Assembly: GCA_963817905.1 (NCBI GenBank)
Contig: CAWFPS010000002.1
Coordinates: 186,001-250,000, forward strand
Direction of reading: 5' to 3'
Origin: VRUE01 sp963817905
GTDB taxonomy: Bacteria > Actinomycetota > Thermoleophilia > Solirubrobacterales > 70-9
DNA length: 64,000 nucleotides
Part shown: positions 48,967-57,710 of the stretch, in pieces
Numbering within the stretch: the stretch's first letter is position 1
How the letters are laid out: each line of letters begins with the position of its first letter
The notes under the pieces: model-generated
Seen by the model: the letters and a program-made list of their open reading frames with translations, nothing else
Database searches by the model: none
What the model was told of the DNA's origin: nothing
Made by a program: the position numbers and the translations under genes

Positions 48967-49458
48967 ATGTCGACAGAGAAAACCACTACACCGAATGGCA
49001 AGACAACTGTGCTTCCACCAACAGAGCACTGGCGCGGGCTGCAAGTTCGCGCGGGCGCTGAGCCGGACGTCGACGACGAGGTCGCCACGTCGCAGGGAGA
49101 GCCCGAATGCGACAAAGAGGAGAGGAGGAGGAGTCCACTCTCGCAGCGCGCTCGCCTCCTAGTTCCGGCGGCCCTGATCGCTTTCGCGGTGGCGTTGGCC
49201 TGGATCGTCATCCCTGCGTTGAAGGGTCGGGGAGACTCAGCGCGGCGAACTCCCTCTGCGTCTGGAGTCGCCCACACGAAGGCGAGTAAGGCAAATGGAC
49301 GACGCTCGAGCGGGACCCGGTGGGTGAGAGACCCCGGCGAGGCCGCCCGGCCGCGACGCAGGCACACGGTACCCGTAGCACCGAACGCGAGGCACAACCC
49401 CCGCCCGCGGCACGGGCCGCGCCATTCCTCCCCTGCGCCATCCGACGCCGCGAGCTGA
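48967..49458 (+). CDS. Single-pass membrane protein, truncated by an in-frame TGA
   Basis: A 163-residue protein. Residues 1-55 are polar and acidic, 57-78 form one membrane helix (RLLVPAALIAFAVALAWIVIP), and the rest is basic and low-complexity. GGAGG precedes ATG 48967. After the TGA at 49456-49458 the same frame stays open to TAG 49591, encoding a Pro/Ala/Ser tail that ends STEFGL, like the end of the preceding sigma factor. This suggests a recent nonsense mutation or readthrough. It follows promoter-like box B. Confidence 0.6.
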   Translation: MSTEKTTTPNGKTTVLPPTEHWRGLQVRAGAEPDVDDEVATSQGEPECDKEERRRSPLSQRARLLVPAALIAFAVALAWIVIPALKGRGDSARRTPSASGVAHTKASKANGRRSSGTRWVRDPGEAARPRRRHTVPVAPNARHNPRPRHGPRHSSPAPSDAAS

Positions 49459-49593
49459 CCGCCTGCGCCCGGCTCTTCGTCGCCGGAAGCGGCACCCGAG
49501 CCGAGTGCGCCCGCGCCGGTCGTTCCGAGTCAGCCGAAGGCAGTGCCGGGCCTTCGCGACGGCGCCACGGAATCGACGGAGTTCGGGCTTTAG
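49459..49593 (+). other. In-frame continuation after TGA, ending in EFGL
   Basis: Forty-four sense codons in the same frame as 48967-49458 followed by TAG. The composition (PEAAPEPSAPAPVVPSQP) matches a low-complexity cell-wall-type tail. Confidence 0.5.
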
Positions 49594-49617
49594 GAGCAGG
49601 TAGAGGGATAGCGAAGC

Positions 49618-50004
49618 ATGAGTCCCAATCCGAAAATGAACGGGCGCGGCGCCTTCCCTCCCGGAGGCACAACAACACGCGAGCCGACCCCGGCGCAGCT
49701 CTTGGAGCTGGCCGCCGAGAGGTTGCAGCTAGTGGCGAAGGCAAAGAGGATCGCCCTGCTGGAGGCGCTGAGCGAGGGTGAGGCGGGGGTTCAGGAGCTG
49801 GCAGACCGCATCGGGTTGGCCCACCAAAACGCCTCCCACCACCTCGCACTGCTCTGGCGAGCCGGAATCCTCAGCCGCCGAAGCGAAGGCACCACGAACC
49901 TCTATGCAATCGAGGACTGGAGCGCCTGGTGGGTCGTGTATCAGACCGTTGACTTGGTGCGGGCTCCTCAGGAGGAGCAGGGCACGCCTTCCGAGCCCAG
50001 GTAG
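49618..50004 (+). CDS. ArsR-like winged-helix regulator
   Basis: A 128-residue DNA-binding protein. The winged helix spans about residues 30-105: LQLVAKAKRIALLEALSEGE, VQELADRIGLAHQNASHHLA (recognition helix) and GILSRRSEGTTNLYAIED (wing). No metal-binding Cys motif is seen, so the signal is not obvious. It sits 25 bases after the EFGL tail and could be cotranscribed. Its targets may include the RHS toxin locus that converges from the right (inference). Confidence 0.82.
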   Translation: MSPNPKMNGRGAFPPGGTTTREPTPAQLLELAAERLQLVAKAKRIALLEALSEGEAGVQELADRIGLAHQNASHHLALLWRAGILSRRSEGTTNLYAIEDWSAWWVVYQTVDLVRAPQEEQGTPSEPR

Positions 50005-50054
50005 GCCGCGCCTCTACAGGATCTTTTGCTGGGGCCGGTAGATCCAACTACTGG

Positions 50055-50648
50055 CTATCGCGTGATATCCCAAATCAGAAATGACTCGGCATCAAAGGCA
50101 GACACAATTACAGCCACAAGAGAATCCAAGGCTCTCTGGGTAAGGTCCCTGGGGATAGTCTGGCCGTCTACTAGATTAAGATCGTCGGCCGTAGTAGTTA
50201 GCGCAAAAGCGTTGAGGGGATATCCGAATGCCCCCCTGCCTATGGCCACAGCAGCCTGGGTGACTGAGAAAGGATCTAGATCTGACCAGTGGATCACTCG
50301 GTCACCAATAAATGCCGACGGAGCGTTGATCTGCTTCATCGCGGCGTCTGATCGTCTGCCGACATCGTCCTCGATCACAACGCAGGCAGCGCCACGGTCG
50401 CTCAGTTCGCCTAGGTATCGAGCCAGTGCCGCGTTTGCATTTGCTTCACTGACAACGCCACCCTCGCGAAACTTCGTAAGTTGGCTTGGCGCGACGCTCG
50501 GCGAGGAGAATGTATAAAAATGTCCTCGGCCAAATTGCGTCGCAGAGAGCACTGCGGTTGATAGGTCAAAGCCTGACTCGAGGGATTTCTTAACCCAGTC
50601 AACTGCGATGCGACTGTCTGGCTCGACAGTTTCGATTGAGTCGTTCAC
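50055..50648 (-). CDS. Candidate immunity protein for the RHS toxin
   Basis: A 197-residue protein with no recognised family, mixed alpha/beta in appearance (YLGELSDRGAACVVIEDDVG, DLDPFSVTQAAVAIGRGAFG) and without a signal peptide. Its GTG start overlaps the stop of the RHS toxin gene (GTGA, 50648-50645), the standard place for a cognate immunity gene. The coding region is AT-richer than its neighbours, as is common for toxin-immunity cassettes. The function is inferred from position. Confidence 0.6.
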   Translation of the reverse strand: MNDSIETVEPDSRIAVDWVKKSLESGFDLSTAVLSATQFGRGHFYTFSSPSVAPSQLTKFREGGVVSEANANAALARYLGELSDRGAACVVIEDDVGRRSDAAMKQINAPSAFIGDRVIHWSDLDPFSVTQAAVAIGRGAFGYPLNAFALTTTADDLNLVDGQTIPRDLTQRALDSLVAVIVSAFDAESFLIWDITR

Positions 50649-53600
50649 TTCGGCAACACCCTTCCGTCCGGATAGACCCGATACCCAGGGCCGTTACGTC
50701 TTGGCAGGTAATCGTAATGGGGACCGATTGGATCCTCATGCCCTAGGTCAGGTCGGAGGCTCTCGCCGGTGTCGGGATTGAACCACGCGCCTTCCTCGCT
50801 GCCCGGTGGTCCGCTGCCTCGCCATTCCCATCCGGGTCCGGGTGGCTGACTCGTGTCCCCAAAATTCGGAGGATCCGAAGGCATGCACTCCGCTTCGCGT
50901 GATGCAGCGTCATCGGATTCATGGCTAAGTGAATTTGCGATAATAGTCGCGGCTGCGGCGGCCGCCGCAGCCGCAGCCGCAGCGGCAGCCGCTCCGCAGG
51001 TTGCCTCGCCGACGACTGGGATCTCTACCGTGGCTGCGCAAGCTGCCGCGCCGGCTGCTGGATTATTGCCTGTCGGATCAATGAACGTTAGAGGGTTATT
51101 TGCTGCGTATGCGTAAGGTTCGTGGTCGACATGCTCCTGGGGATCCCTAGTAAGAAACTGACCGGTGGTGGGGTCATAGACCCTGGCCCTGAGGTACTGC
51201 AGGCCGCTTTGAGCGTTTGTGTACTGACCCGCGAATCCAAGGGGAGTCGAGGCAGATCCCGTGCTTTCGGTTGGCTCGCCGTAGGCGCCGTAGCTGAACG
51301 TGCCGGTTGCTTCGCCGCTTTCGTCGGTCAGGAGTCTCGTGCTGCCGAGCTGGTCATGGTGGAAATACTCGGCTTTACCTTTGGTGATCTGCTCGATAGG
51401 GAGGCCACCCGGTCCGTAGATGTAGCTTGCTTCGTCGTCGTCGAGCAGAAGGGGCGGTCCGGCGGTCGTGTCCCAGGTCAGGTAGCTCGTCGTTTCTGAC
51501 ACGGTCTGCGAGGCGCGCAGGCCCATTCCGTTGTAGCTATAGGTTTCGGCGACGGATTCTGTTTCGCCGCTCGCGACTCGCTCGACCCCCGTCAGATTCC
51601 CGGCTAGGTCGTAATCGTAGGTGGTGGGGGGCTCGAGTTTGGAGACTTCCCACTTCTGGACGCGGTTGTTTTCGGCGTCGGAGACCCAGATATGCCCTTC
51701 GGAGTCGGTCGCGAGCCCCATTGGGTATTCGAAGGCAAATTCCCCTTCGCCCGATCCCGGCGTGCCGAACTGGCCGAGGTAGTCGCCACTCGCGCTGAAT
51801 GCCTGGACGCGCTGATTGCCTTCGTCGCCGACCCAGACGTTTCCAGCCGAGTCGATGTGAATCGCGTCGGGTTCCTTGAACTTTCCGCTTCCCGATCCAT
51901 AGCCGCCGATCTGGCGGAGGAATTCCCCTTCCTGATTGAACTGCGTGGCGCGGTTGTTGCCCCAGTCGGCTACCCAGATCGTGTCGCCGGAGCCGATGGC
52001 CACGTCGACCGCTTCCAGGATCTGGCCTTCTTCTTCGCCGTATTCCCCAACAACCTGGATGAATTCGCCTTCTGCGTCGAACTCCTGAAGGCGCCCGTTG
52101 TAGGTGTCGGCGACCCAGATGTCGCCGTCGGAGTCAATCGCGATGCCTTCGGGTTCGGCGAATTTCCCGTTCCCCGATCCGGCGGATCCGAACTGCCCCA
52201 GGTATTCGCCTTCCTCGTTGAACTCCTGGATGCGGTTGTTGCCCGCGTCAGCGACCCAGAGATTGCCTTCGGCGTCGATCGCGACGTCGGTCGGTCGTTC
52301 GAGCTCGCCGTTTTCGAACCCCGCCGAGCCGAATGACGCGAGATATTCGCCGGAGGGGCTGAACTTTTGGAGTCGGCTGTTTTCCTCGTCGACCACCCAG
52401 AGATCGCCTTCGCCATCGATCACAATCCCGGCCGGGTGAGAGAACTCGCCTTCTTCGGAGCCGGAAGAGCCGAAGGAGGAGGAATAGGTTGCCGCGGGCA
52501 GGCCCGTTTCGGTTCGCTGGCCCAGCTGGTTGTAGCGGAAGGCCGTTTCGGTTCCGGCGCGGAGCTGGTTAGCGGCATCGTAGGTGTTGGAAGTTCCCGG
52601 AGCTTTCGTCAGGTTGTTTGCGTCGTCGTGTTCGAAGGCTTCTGAGCCAGCCAGCGTGAGCCGGTCGTTTTCGTCGTATTCGAAGCTTTCCGATTCTGAC
52701 CCGGGCAGCCCTTCGCTGGAGAGCGATTCGATTTGGCCGATACTGTCTCGCGCATAGCTGAGGGTAGCCAGCGCTTCGGAGCCCTGTTTCAATTCGATCC
52801 CGTCGAGCTGATCGGCGCGGTTGTAGGAGTAGTCGTCGATGTTTCCCGTGCCTTCCGGGAAGGTTGTGCCTTCCAGGTTGGAGTTGGGGTCGTAGGCGAA
52901 GCTAGTCGTGTTGCCGAGCCAGTCGCTGACGCTTTTCAGGCGGCCGTCGTTGTCGAACGCACGGGAGACCGATTTCCCGTTCGGGTATTCGATGTTGGTC
53001 GCGTTCCCGGCTAGGTCATAGCCGTAGGAGACCGAGTCAGAATGCCCGTTCGTCGCTCCTGTCAGGCGATCGAGCGAGTCGTATTGGTAGGTGCTTTCGC
53101 CGGTTCCGTCGATCAGCGCAGTCAGCTGCCCCTTCGCGTCGTATTCGTATTCCACGCTCGGAGTCGCTTCGTCGGAGTAGGCGGTTTCGATCAGCCTGTT
53201 GGCTGAGCCATAGATGAGGTATGTGGCTTCTCCATCAGGGTCTTCGATTCGCTTGAGTAGGCCGGCGCCATTGAATTCGTAGGCCGTCGTCCTCTGAAGT
53301 GGATCGGTGCTCGATTTCAAGTGGTCGAGTGGGTCGTAGGCGTAGGCCGTTTCGCCTTCCAGCCCGTCGATCTGGGTTTTGACGTTTCCGTTTTGGTCGT
53401 AGGTCGTTTCCTCGGTTTGCCCGTCGGGCCGTTCGATGGCCTCCAACTGATTGGCCGCGTCATAGGCGTAGGCCGTGACGTGTTCGTTGGCATCCGTTTC
53501 TGTTTCCGGGTTGCCGCTGGCGTCGTAGGCCCATTTGCGTTTGTGGCCCAGCGGGTCTTCTTCTGTCAGCCGGTTCCCGGCCGCGTCGTAGGTGAAGGTC

Positions 53601-55765
53601 GTCGTGTATTTGGCGGGTTCGGCGCCTTCGACGTTTCCGCGCGGGCTGACTTGGGTGAGGCGATGACCCCGTCCGTCATAGGTATAGGACGTTTCGTTAC
53701 CGACCGGGTCGACGACGCTTTCGAGGTTGCCGGCGGAATCGTAGGCCATGCTGGTCGTCGCTTCGTTGGGATCGGTTATCGCCGTGACGTCTCCGGGGTG
53801 CGCTTCGTCTCCGTGGGCATAGGAGACTTCACGTGCTTTCGGTGGTTCTGAGCCGATCAGGGGTGTCGATTCGCCGAGGAGATTGCCGCCTTCGTCGTAT
53901 TCGTAGGTCGTCGTCACTTCGTTTGCATCGGTGTGTTCAATGAGGTCATTGAGCGAGTCGTAGGCCGATTCGGTTTCATGCCCGAGCCCGTCTTTCGTCG
54001 ATGTCTGGTTGCCTTTGTCGTCGTAGGTCGCGTAGGTGGAGCGGCTGTTGGGGTCGGAGACTTTCGTGATGCCGAGGGTGTCCGGGTCGTGTTCGTAGGT
54101 CCAAGTCGCTTTCGAGCCTGTGCCGTTGGCTTCGATGCGCTTCGCCAGCGCGCCGTCTTCGTATTCGTATTTGGTGACGTAGCCGCGCGGGTTGGTGACA
54201 GACGTGGTCGTGAACGGATCGGTGCCGGAGTAGGCGAACGTGGTTTCGTGTTCAAGGGCGTCGGTCTGGGTCAAGACTCTGCCGCCGAGATCGTAAGTGT
54301 TGGTCAGCACGGTGTTTTCGCGTGGGTCTTCTCGGGTCAGCAGGAGACCGTTTTCGTCGTAGCCGTATTTCGTATGGCCGCCACGGACATCGGTCACGTC
54401 TTCCAGAAATCCGGCTTCGTCGTAGTCGTAGCTGACGGACCGTTCGGTGGAGTCGCTGACCCCTTCAAGGCGACCGGTTTCGTCGTAACTGAAGGACAGG
54501 CTTCTGCCGGCGCCGTCTTCGGCGCCTTCCAGTCGGCCCGCTTCGTCATAGAAGAGGCTGGTTTCGTTTCCGTTGAGATCGCTGATCGAGGTCAGGCGAC
54601 CAACGTTGTCGAAGGTGTAGATCGTGCGGTCGCGAACCGTGTAGGTAAACGTCCCGTCTTCGTTTTCGACGAGGGTCGCGAGGACCTCCGGGGCGGCCAG
54701 GAATTCTTTGGATTCGGCTTCGAAACGGCTCTTGCTCCCGTTGGGGTTTGTCACGACTGCGTCGCCGGATTCCGGGTCGACTTCCAGGGACATGTCATAG
54801 GAGAACGACCATCCCGTTCCCAGCGCCGATTCCTCTTCGGAGCGCGCGGCCAGGGAGCTGTAGGTGCGGGTCAGCTGCAGCCCGGGGCCGCGTCCGGGAA
54901 TCGCGAGATCAGTTGTCGTCTCGTAGTAGTCGCCGGTTGCGGTGTTGACCGGGTCCCCGTAGCAGTCCTGGGCGCACGGGAGCTCCGATGGGTTCCCCCC
55001 GCCCCAGGTCGCCTCGGCGGTGATCGGCACCGCCGTCACCAGGAAGGGGACTTCGGCGCTTTCTTCAAGCGTTTCTTCGTCGCTGAAGGTCTGGGTCCAG
55101 TGATAGACCAGCGTCCAAACTCCGAGACATGGGAGAGGTATGGTGGATGGCACATCTTCTTCGTGGCCCGCGTGCCAGCCGGTGAGCGTGTATTTCGTGC
55201 CGAGCACATGCCAATCCGACGTTTTGCCACTGCTGACGAGTTTGCCGCATGCGTCGTACTCGGCGTTTTCCTCTTTGTTTGTATCGGGTGCTTTTTCGGA
55301 GTTTGTCCAGTTGGCGTCGTAGAAGGTCACGTATCCGCACGGGTTGTAGGCGGACGCAACGTAGGGGATGATCAGGGCGCAATCCTTTTTGAACGGCGGT
55401 TTGAACGGGGTACTGGGCAGCGCGGTGGACACGTCGAGTTCGTCGCCGGCTTCGTTGGCGACCAGCGCGATCGGTCCAGAGCCGCCGCCGGAGCTGAGCG
55501 GAGAGGACTTTCCGGCGCGCAGCGACCAGGGGGTCACTTTGGCTTGCAGGTTCGGGCACGAGGGGAGCACAGCGGCGGTGGACCTTGGCCGGCCGGGTCG
55601 GCAGGCAGTCTCTCCCCCCGGTGCTTCTGTCTTTTGCGTAGGTGCCAGGCGCCGCGCTGAGGCACTTGCGAGAGAGGGGACGTTGAGGAGGGCCGTCGCA
55701 CAGGCGACGACAAGGAAAGCTCTCAGCTTCCAGGCGCCGGTGCTGGCGTATTCTAAGCCGTTCAT
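50645..55765 (-). CDS. RHS-repeat polymorphic toxin with NHL repeats and a C-terminal Ntox37-like domain
   Basis: A 1706-residue secreted protein. A signal-peptide-like segment (LRAFLVVACATALLNVPSLA) begins the chain; PVNTATGDYYETTTDLAIPG (about 275) is the RHS entry domain; many YDxxGxL-type RHS/YD repeats fill about 330-1090; six NHL-type repeats (DLWVVDEENSRLQKF and similar) at about 1100-1375 are inserted into the shell; the RHS core is at about 1530-1560 (RARVYDPTTGQFLTRDPQEH). A poly-Ala stretch leads to the variable C-terminus, where PGPGWEWRGSGP, HEDPIGPHYDY and the final YRVYPDGR resemble polymorphic toxin type 37. Glu is mainly GAA. Confidence 0.85.
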   Translation of the reverse strand: MNGLEYASTGAWKLRAFLVVACATALLNVPSLASASARRLAPTQKTEAPGGETACRPGRPRSTAAVLPSCPNLQAKVTPWSLRAGKSSPLSSGGGSGPIALVANEAGDELDVSTALPSTPFKPPFKKDCALIIPYVASAYNPCGYVTFYDANWTNSEKAPDTNKEENAEYDACGKLVSSGKTSDWHVLGTKYTLTGWHAGHEEDVPSTIPLPCLGVWTLVYHWTQTFSDEETLEESAEVPFLVTAVPITAEATWGGGNPSELPCAQDCYGDPVNTATGDYYETTTDLAIPGRGPGLQLTRTYSSLAARSEEESALGTGWSFSYDMSLEVDPESGDAVVTNPNGSKSRFEAESKEFLAAPEVLATLVENEDGTFTYTVRDRTIYTFDNVGRLTSISDLNGNETSLFYDEAGRLEGAEDGAGRSLSFSYDETGRLEGVSDSTERSVSYDYDEAGFLEDVTDVRGGHTKYGYDENGLLLTREDPRENTVLTNTYDLGGRVLTQTDALEHETTFAYSGTDPFTTTSVTNPRGYVTKYEYEDGALAKRIEANGTGSKATWTYEHDPDTLGITKVSDPNSRSTYATYDDKGNQTSTKDGLGHETESAYDSLNDLIEHTDANEVTTTYEYDEGGNLLGESTPLIGSEPPKAREVSYAHGDEAHPGDVTAITDPNEATTSMAYDSAGNLESVVDPVGNETSYTYDGRGHRLTQVSPRGNVEGAEPAKYTTTFTYDAAGNRLTEEDPLGHKRKWAYDASGNPETETDANEHVTAYAYDAANQLEAIERPDGQTEETTYDQNGNVKTQIDGLEGETAYAYDPLDHLKSSTDPLQRTTAYEFNGAGLLKRIEDPDGEATYLIYGSANRLIETAYSDEATPSVEYEYDAKGQLTALIDGTGESTYQYDSLDRLTGATNGHSDSVSYGYDLAGNATNIEYPNGKSVSRAFDNDGRLKSVSDWLGNTTSFAYDPNSNLEGTTFPEGTGNIDDYSYNRADQLDGIELKQGSEALATLSYARDSIGQIESLSSEGLPGSESESFEYDENDRLTLAGSEAFEHDDANNLTKAPGTSNTYDAANQLRAGTETAFRYNQLGQRTETGLPAATYSSSFGSSGSEEGEFSHPAGIVIDGEGDLWVVDEENSRLQKFSPSGEYLASFGSAGFENGELERPTDVAIDAEGNLWVADAGNNRIQEFNEEGEYLGQFGSAGSGNGKFAEPEGIAIDSDGDIWVADTYNGRLQEFDAEGEFIQVVGEYGEEEGQILEAVDVAIGSGDTIWVADWGNNRATQFNQEGEFLRQIGGYGSGSGKFKEPDAIHIDSAGNVWVGDEGNQRVQAFSASGDYLGQFGTPGSGEGEFAFEYPMGLATDSEGHIWVSDAENNRVQKWEVSKLEPPTTYDYDLAGNLTGVERVASGETESVAETYSYNGMGLRASQTVSETTSYLTWDTTAGPPLLLDDDEASYIYGPGGLPIEQITKGKAEYFHHDQLGSTRLLTDESGEATGTFSYGAYGEPTESTGSASTPLGFAGQYTNAQSGLQYLRARVYDPTTGQFLTRDPQEHVDHEPYAYAANNPLTFIDPTGNNPAAGAAACAATVEIPVVGEATCGAAAAAAAAAAAAAAATIIANSLSHESDDAASREAECMPSDPPNFGDTSQPPGPGWEWRGSGPPGSEEGAWFNPDTGESLRPDLGHEDPIGPHYDYLPRRNGPGYRVYPDGRVLPK

Positions 55766-56004
55766 GTTCGCTCTCTCCGATCGATGATAGTTCCGAGGGG
55801 TAAACGATCAGGAAAATTAGCGCATAAACCGAGCGGTCGCCCGCTGGCTCCGACACGCTCGTAGGATGACGGGGAGTCATCGCAATAGCGGTCTGGACCC
55901 ATGGGCCCCGAAAGCGAAGCGCTGGCTGCATCGAAGCGTCCGATTCGAGCCAGGGGGTGCCGCGACGGTTGGCTCGGCCGGATGAGCCAGTGAAGAGGAG
56001 CGAG

Positions 56005-57003
56005 CTAGCTGTCGAACCCCAACACGTCCCGAACGCGCTTCATAGGCGGCCGGTTGCCGAGCGCTGAGTGGGAGCGCCGCTCGTTGTAGTGCTCGAGCCA
56101 GTGTGGCAGCGCCTCGCCGCGAGCGTCGCTTGAGGCGTATTCGAGCGCGTAGGCCCACTCCCGCATCAGCGTCTGGTGGAAGCGCTCCACCTTCCCGTTG
56201 GTACGCGGCGTGTAGGGCCTGATCCTTAGGTGGGAGACCGCGCGGCGGTCCAGCAGCTCGGCCAATGCCTTGCTCTTCGTGTAGCTGAAGTGGTTGTCGG
56301 TCATCAATCGCTCGATCGCAATCCCGTGCTCTTCGAAGAACTCGAAGGCGCGGCGAGTGAAGGCGGCGACGGTCGGGGCCTGCTCGTCGTCGTGGATCTC
56401 CGAATAGGCCAGGCGCGAGCAGTCGTCGACGATCGAGTGCACGTACTCCCAGCCGACTCGCCGCGAGCGCCTGCGACGGTCGCCGGTCAGCGCATGGCCG
56501 GGCTCCTCGAAGCGACCGAGCTTCTTGACGTCCATGTGCAGGAGGTTCCCCGGGCAGGGCCACTCGTATCGGATCACCGCCGGCGGCTTTGGCCGGGGGA
56601 GGCGCGAGCAGCCACCGCGTCGCAGGACCCGGTGCACGGTCGAGTGAGGGCGGGCGATGTCGGGCTCGTCGGCCAGGCGGCGTGGGCTCCAGCCGGTCTT
56701 CTCGCGCCGTTCGCAGATCTTCTTCGCCTCCCCCTCGGGGACCTGCGCGGGGCTGCTCTTCGGGCATGAGGAGCGGTCGCGCAGGCAGCTCAGGTCCCGC
56801 CGCTGCTCCTCGCCGGCCTCCCGCCAGCGCGAGACCCAGGTGTGGGCCGTCGACTTCGCCACGTTCGAGGCGGCCGCGGCCGCCTCGAACGTGAAGTCCT
56901 CCTCTTCGACGAGCAGGACCATGCGGTGCCTGCCCTTCGGGGTGAGCGGGGAGTTAGCGTGTTGCATCCGGGCCTCCTTGAGGTCGTGAGCTTTGACACC
57001 CAC
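56005..57003 (-). CDS. IS481-family transposase, copy 1
   Basis: A 332-residue DDE transposase. The N-terminal HTH (FEAAAAASNVAKSTAHTWVS) and leucine-rich linker precede the rve core: HMDVKKLGRF (first Asp), VDDCSRLAYSEIHDDEQ, MTDNHFSYT (second Asp) and NGKVERFHQTLMREWAY (Glu), followed by HYNERRSHSALGNRPPM. All catalytic acids are present. GTG 57003 is the longest start; ATG 56967 (MQHANSPLTPKGRH) is more typical. The last codons lie beyond the predicted left inverted repeat start, since the stop TAG comes from the target GCTAGC. One Glu/Lys pair differs from copy 2. Confidence 0.92.
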   Translation of the reverse strand: MGVKAHDLKEARMQHANSPLTPKGRHRMVLLVEEEDFTFEAAAAASNVAKSTAHTWVSRWREAGEEQRRDLSCLRDRSSCPKSSPAQVPEGEAKKICERREKTGWSPRRLADEPDIARPHSTVHRVLRRGGCSRLPRPKPPAVIRYEWPCPGNLLHMDVKKLGRFEEPGHALTGDRRRRSRRVGWEYVHSIVDDCSRLAYSEIHDDEQAPTVAAFTRRAFEFFEEHGIAIERLMTDNHFSYTKSKALAELLDRRAVSHLRIRPYTPRTNGKVERFHQTLMREWAYALEYASSDARGEALPHWLEHYNERRSHSALGNRPPMKRVRDVLGFDS

Positions 57004-57061
57004 AGCCTCTCGGTAGGCCCGGATCTACCTCATGGCGTTCGGAACGTCCCTGGGTTCGTCA
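56010..57061 (-). mobile_element. IS481-like insertion sequence, copy 1 (1052 bp)
   Basis: Ends are imperfect inverted repeats beginning TGTCGAACCC (56010) and TGACGAACCC (complement, 57061) with ACGT and CCGAACGC shared further in. It is nearly identical to 61668-62719 in the opposite orientation. Flanks are GCTAGC on the left and CCTAGT on the right, only partly matching. The stretch 55766-56009 left of it shows no gene. Confidence 0.85.
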
Positions 57062-57489
57062 CCTAGTGCGGCAAAGACTGACTTCTGAACTGCTTTGAAA
57101 TCCAGGCCAGTCCTCCGGGTGCTCTCATAGAGACCTCGGTGGAAGTCAGAGTGAGCATCGCTGTCGGCCTTGTAGCCGAGCTGAGTTGCGATATGCGAGA
57201 TGAAGTTGCGCTTCAGTGCTTCGCCGCCGTAGGTGGAAGCGTCGTACTTCACTAGACGCACCGAGCGGTCGCGATTCGCGAGGTCGCGTCGCAGCAACTC
57301 ACAGAAACTCGACTTGCCAGAGCCCCACGGGCCGAAGAGGCCGAGAGTTAGAGGGGGTTTCAGCCCGAGGATGGTCTCTGCGACGCGCCCCGAGATCGCG
57401 CTATAGCCAAAGTCATCCGCATCCTCTTTGGCTAGGGCACGGTTAGAAATCAGATCCTCGGCGCTGAGGCCGGGGGGAGGGCCACTCAT
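57062..57489 (-). pseudogene. KAP-family P-loop NTPase, truncated by IS insertion
   Basis: The first 142 residues of a KAP NTPase: Walker A in LGLFGPWGSGKSSFCELLRR (about residues 52-60), then VKYDASTYGGEALKRNFI. The gene then runs into the IS481-like element, which adds about a dozen foreign codons and a stop (57025). The remaining several hundred residues are not found beyond the element, so the insertion was accompanied by a deletion. KAP NTPases are frequent in anti-phage loci. ATG 57489 is in frame and divergent from the TIR gene. Confidence 0.75.
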
Positions 57490-57710
57490 GTGGCTCACCT
57501 TAATCGCAACATCGGGTGGGCCAAGGAGAAATGTACGGAGAGTCCGGGGCGGACCGATGAACGGGTCCGACTCTCCAACAGGGCGGACCGAATTCAGGGT
57601 CGGGCCGCAATCTCCGTAAGACTCTGGATAGTTCAGCGCCCGAGACCTTCTTCCTGAGCGCGAGAAGTTCCTGGACAGCGATCCGCCGCGTCTACGGGTA
57701 GCTTCGAACG

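Noticed and set aside
49456..49458. TGA read as selenocysteine
   Set aside because: No SECIS-like hairpin was evident right after it, and the residue falls in a low-complexity tail rather than an active site.
50853..51116. Ala-rich 87-codon plus-strand frame
   Set aside because: It is antisense to the poly-Ala region of the RHS toxin and mirrors its composition.
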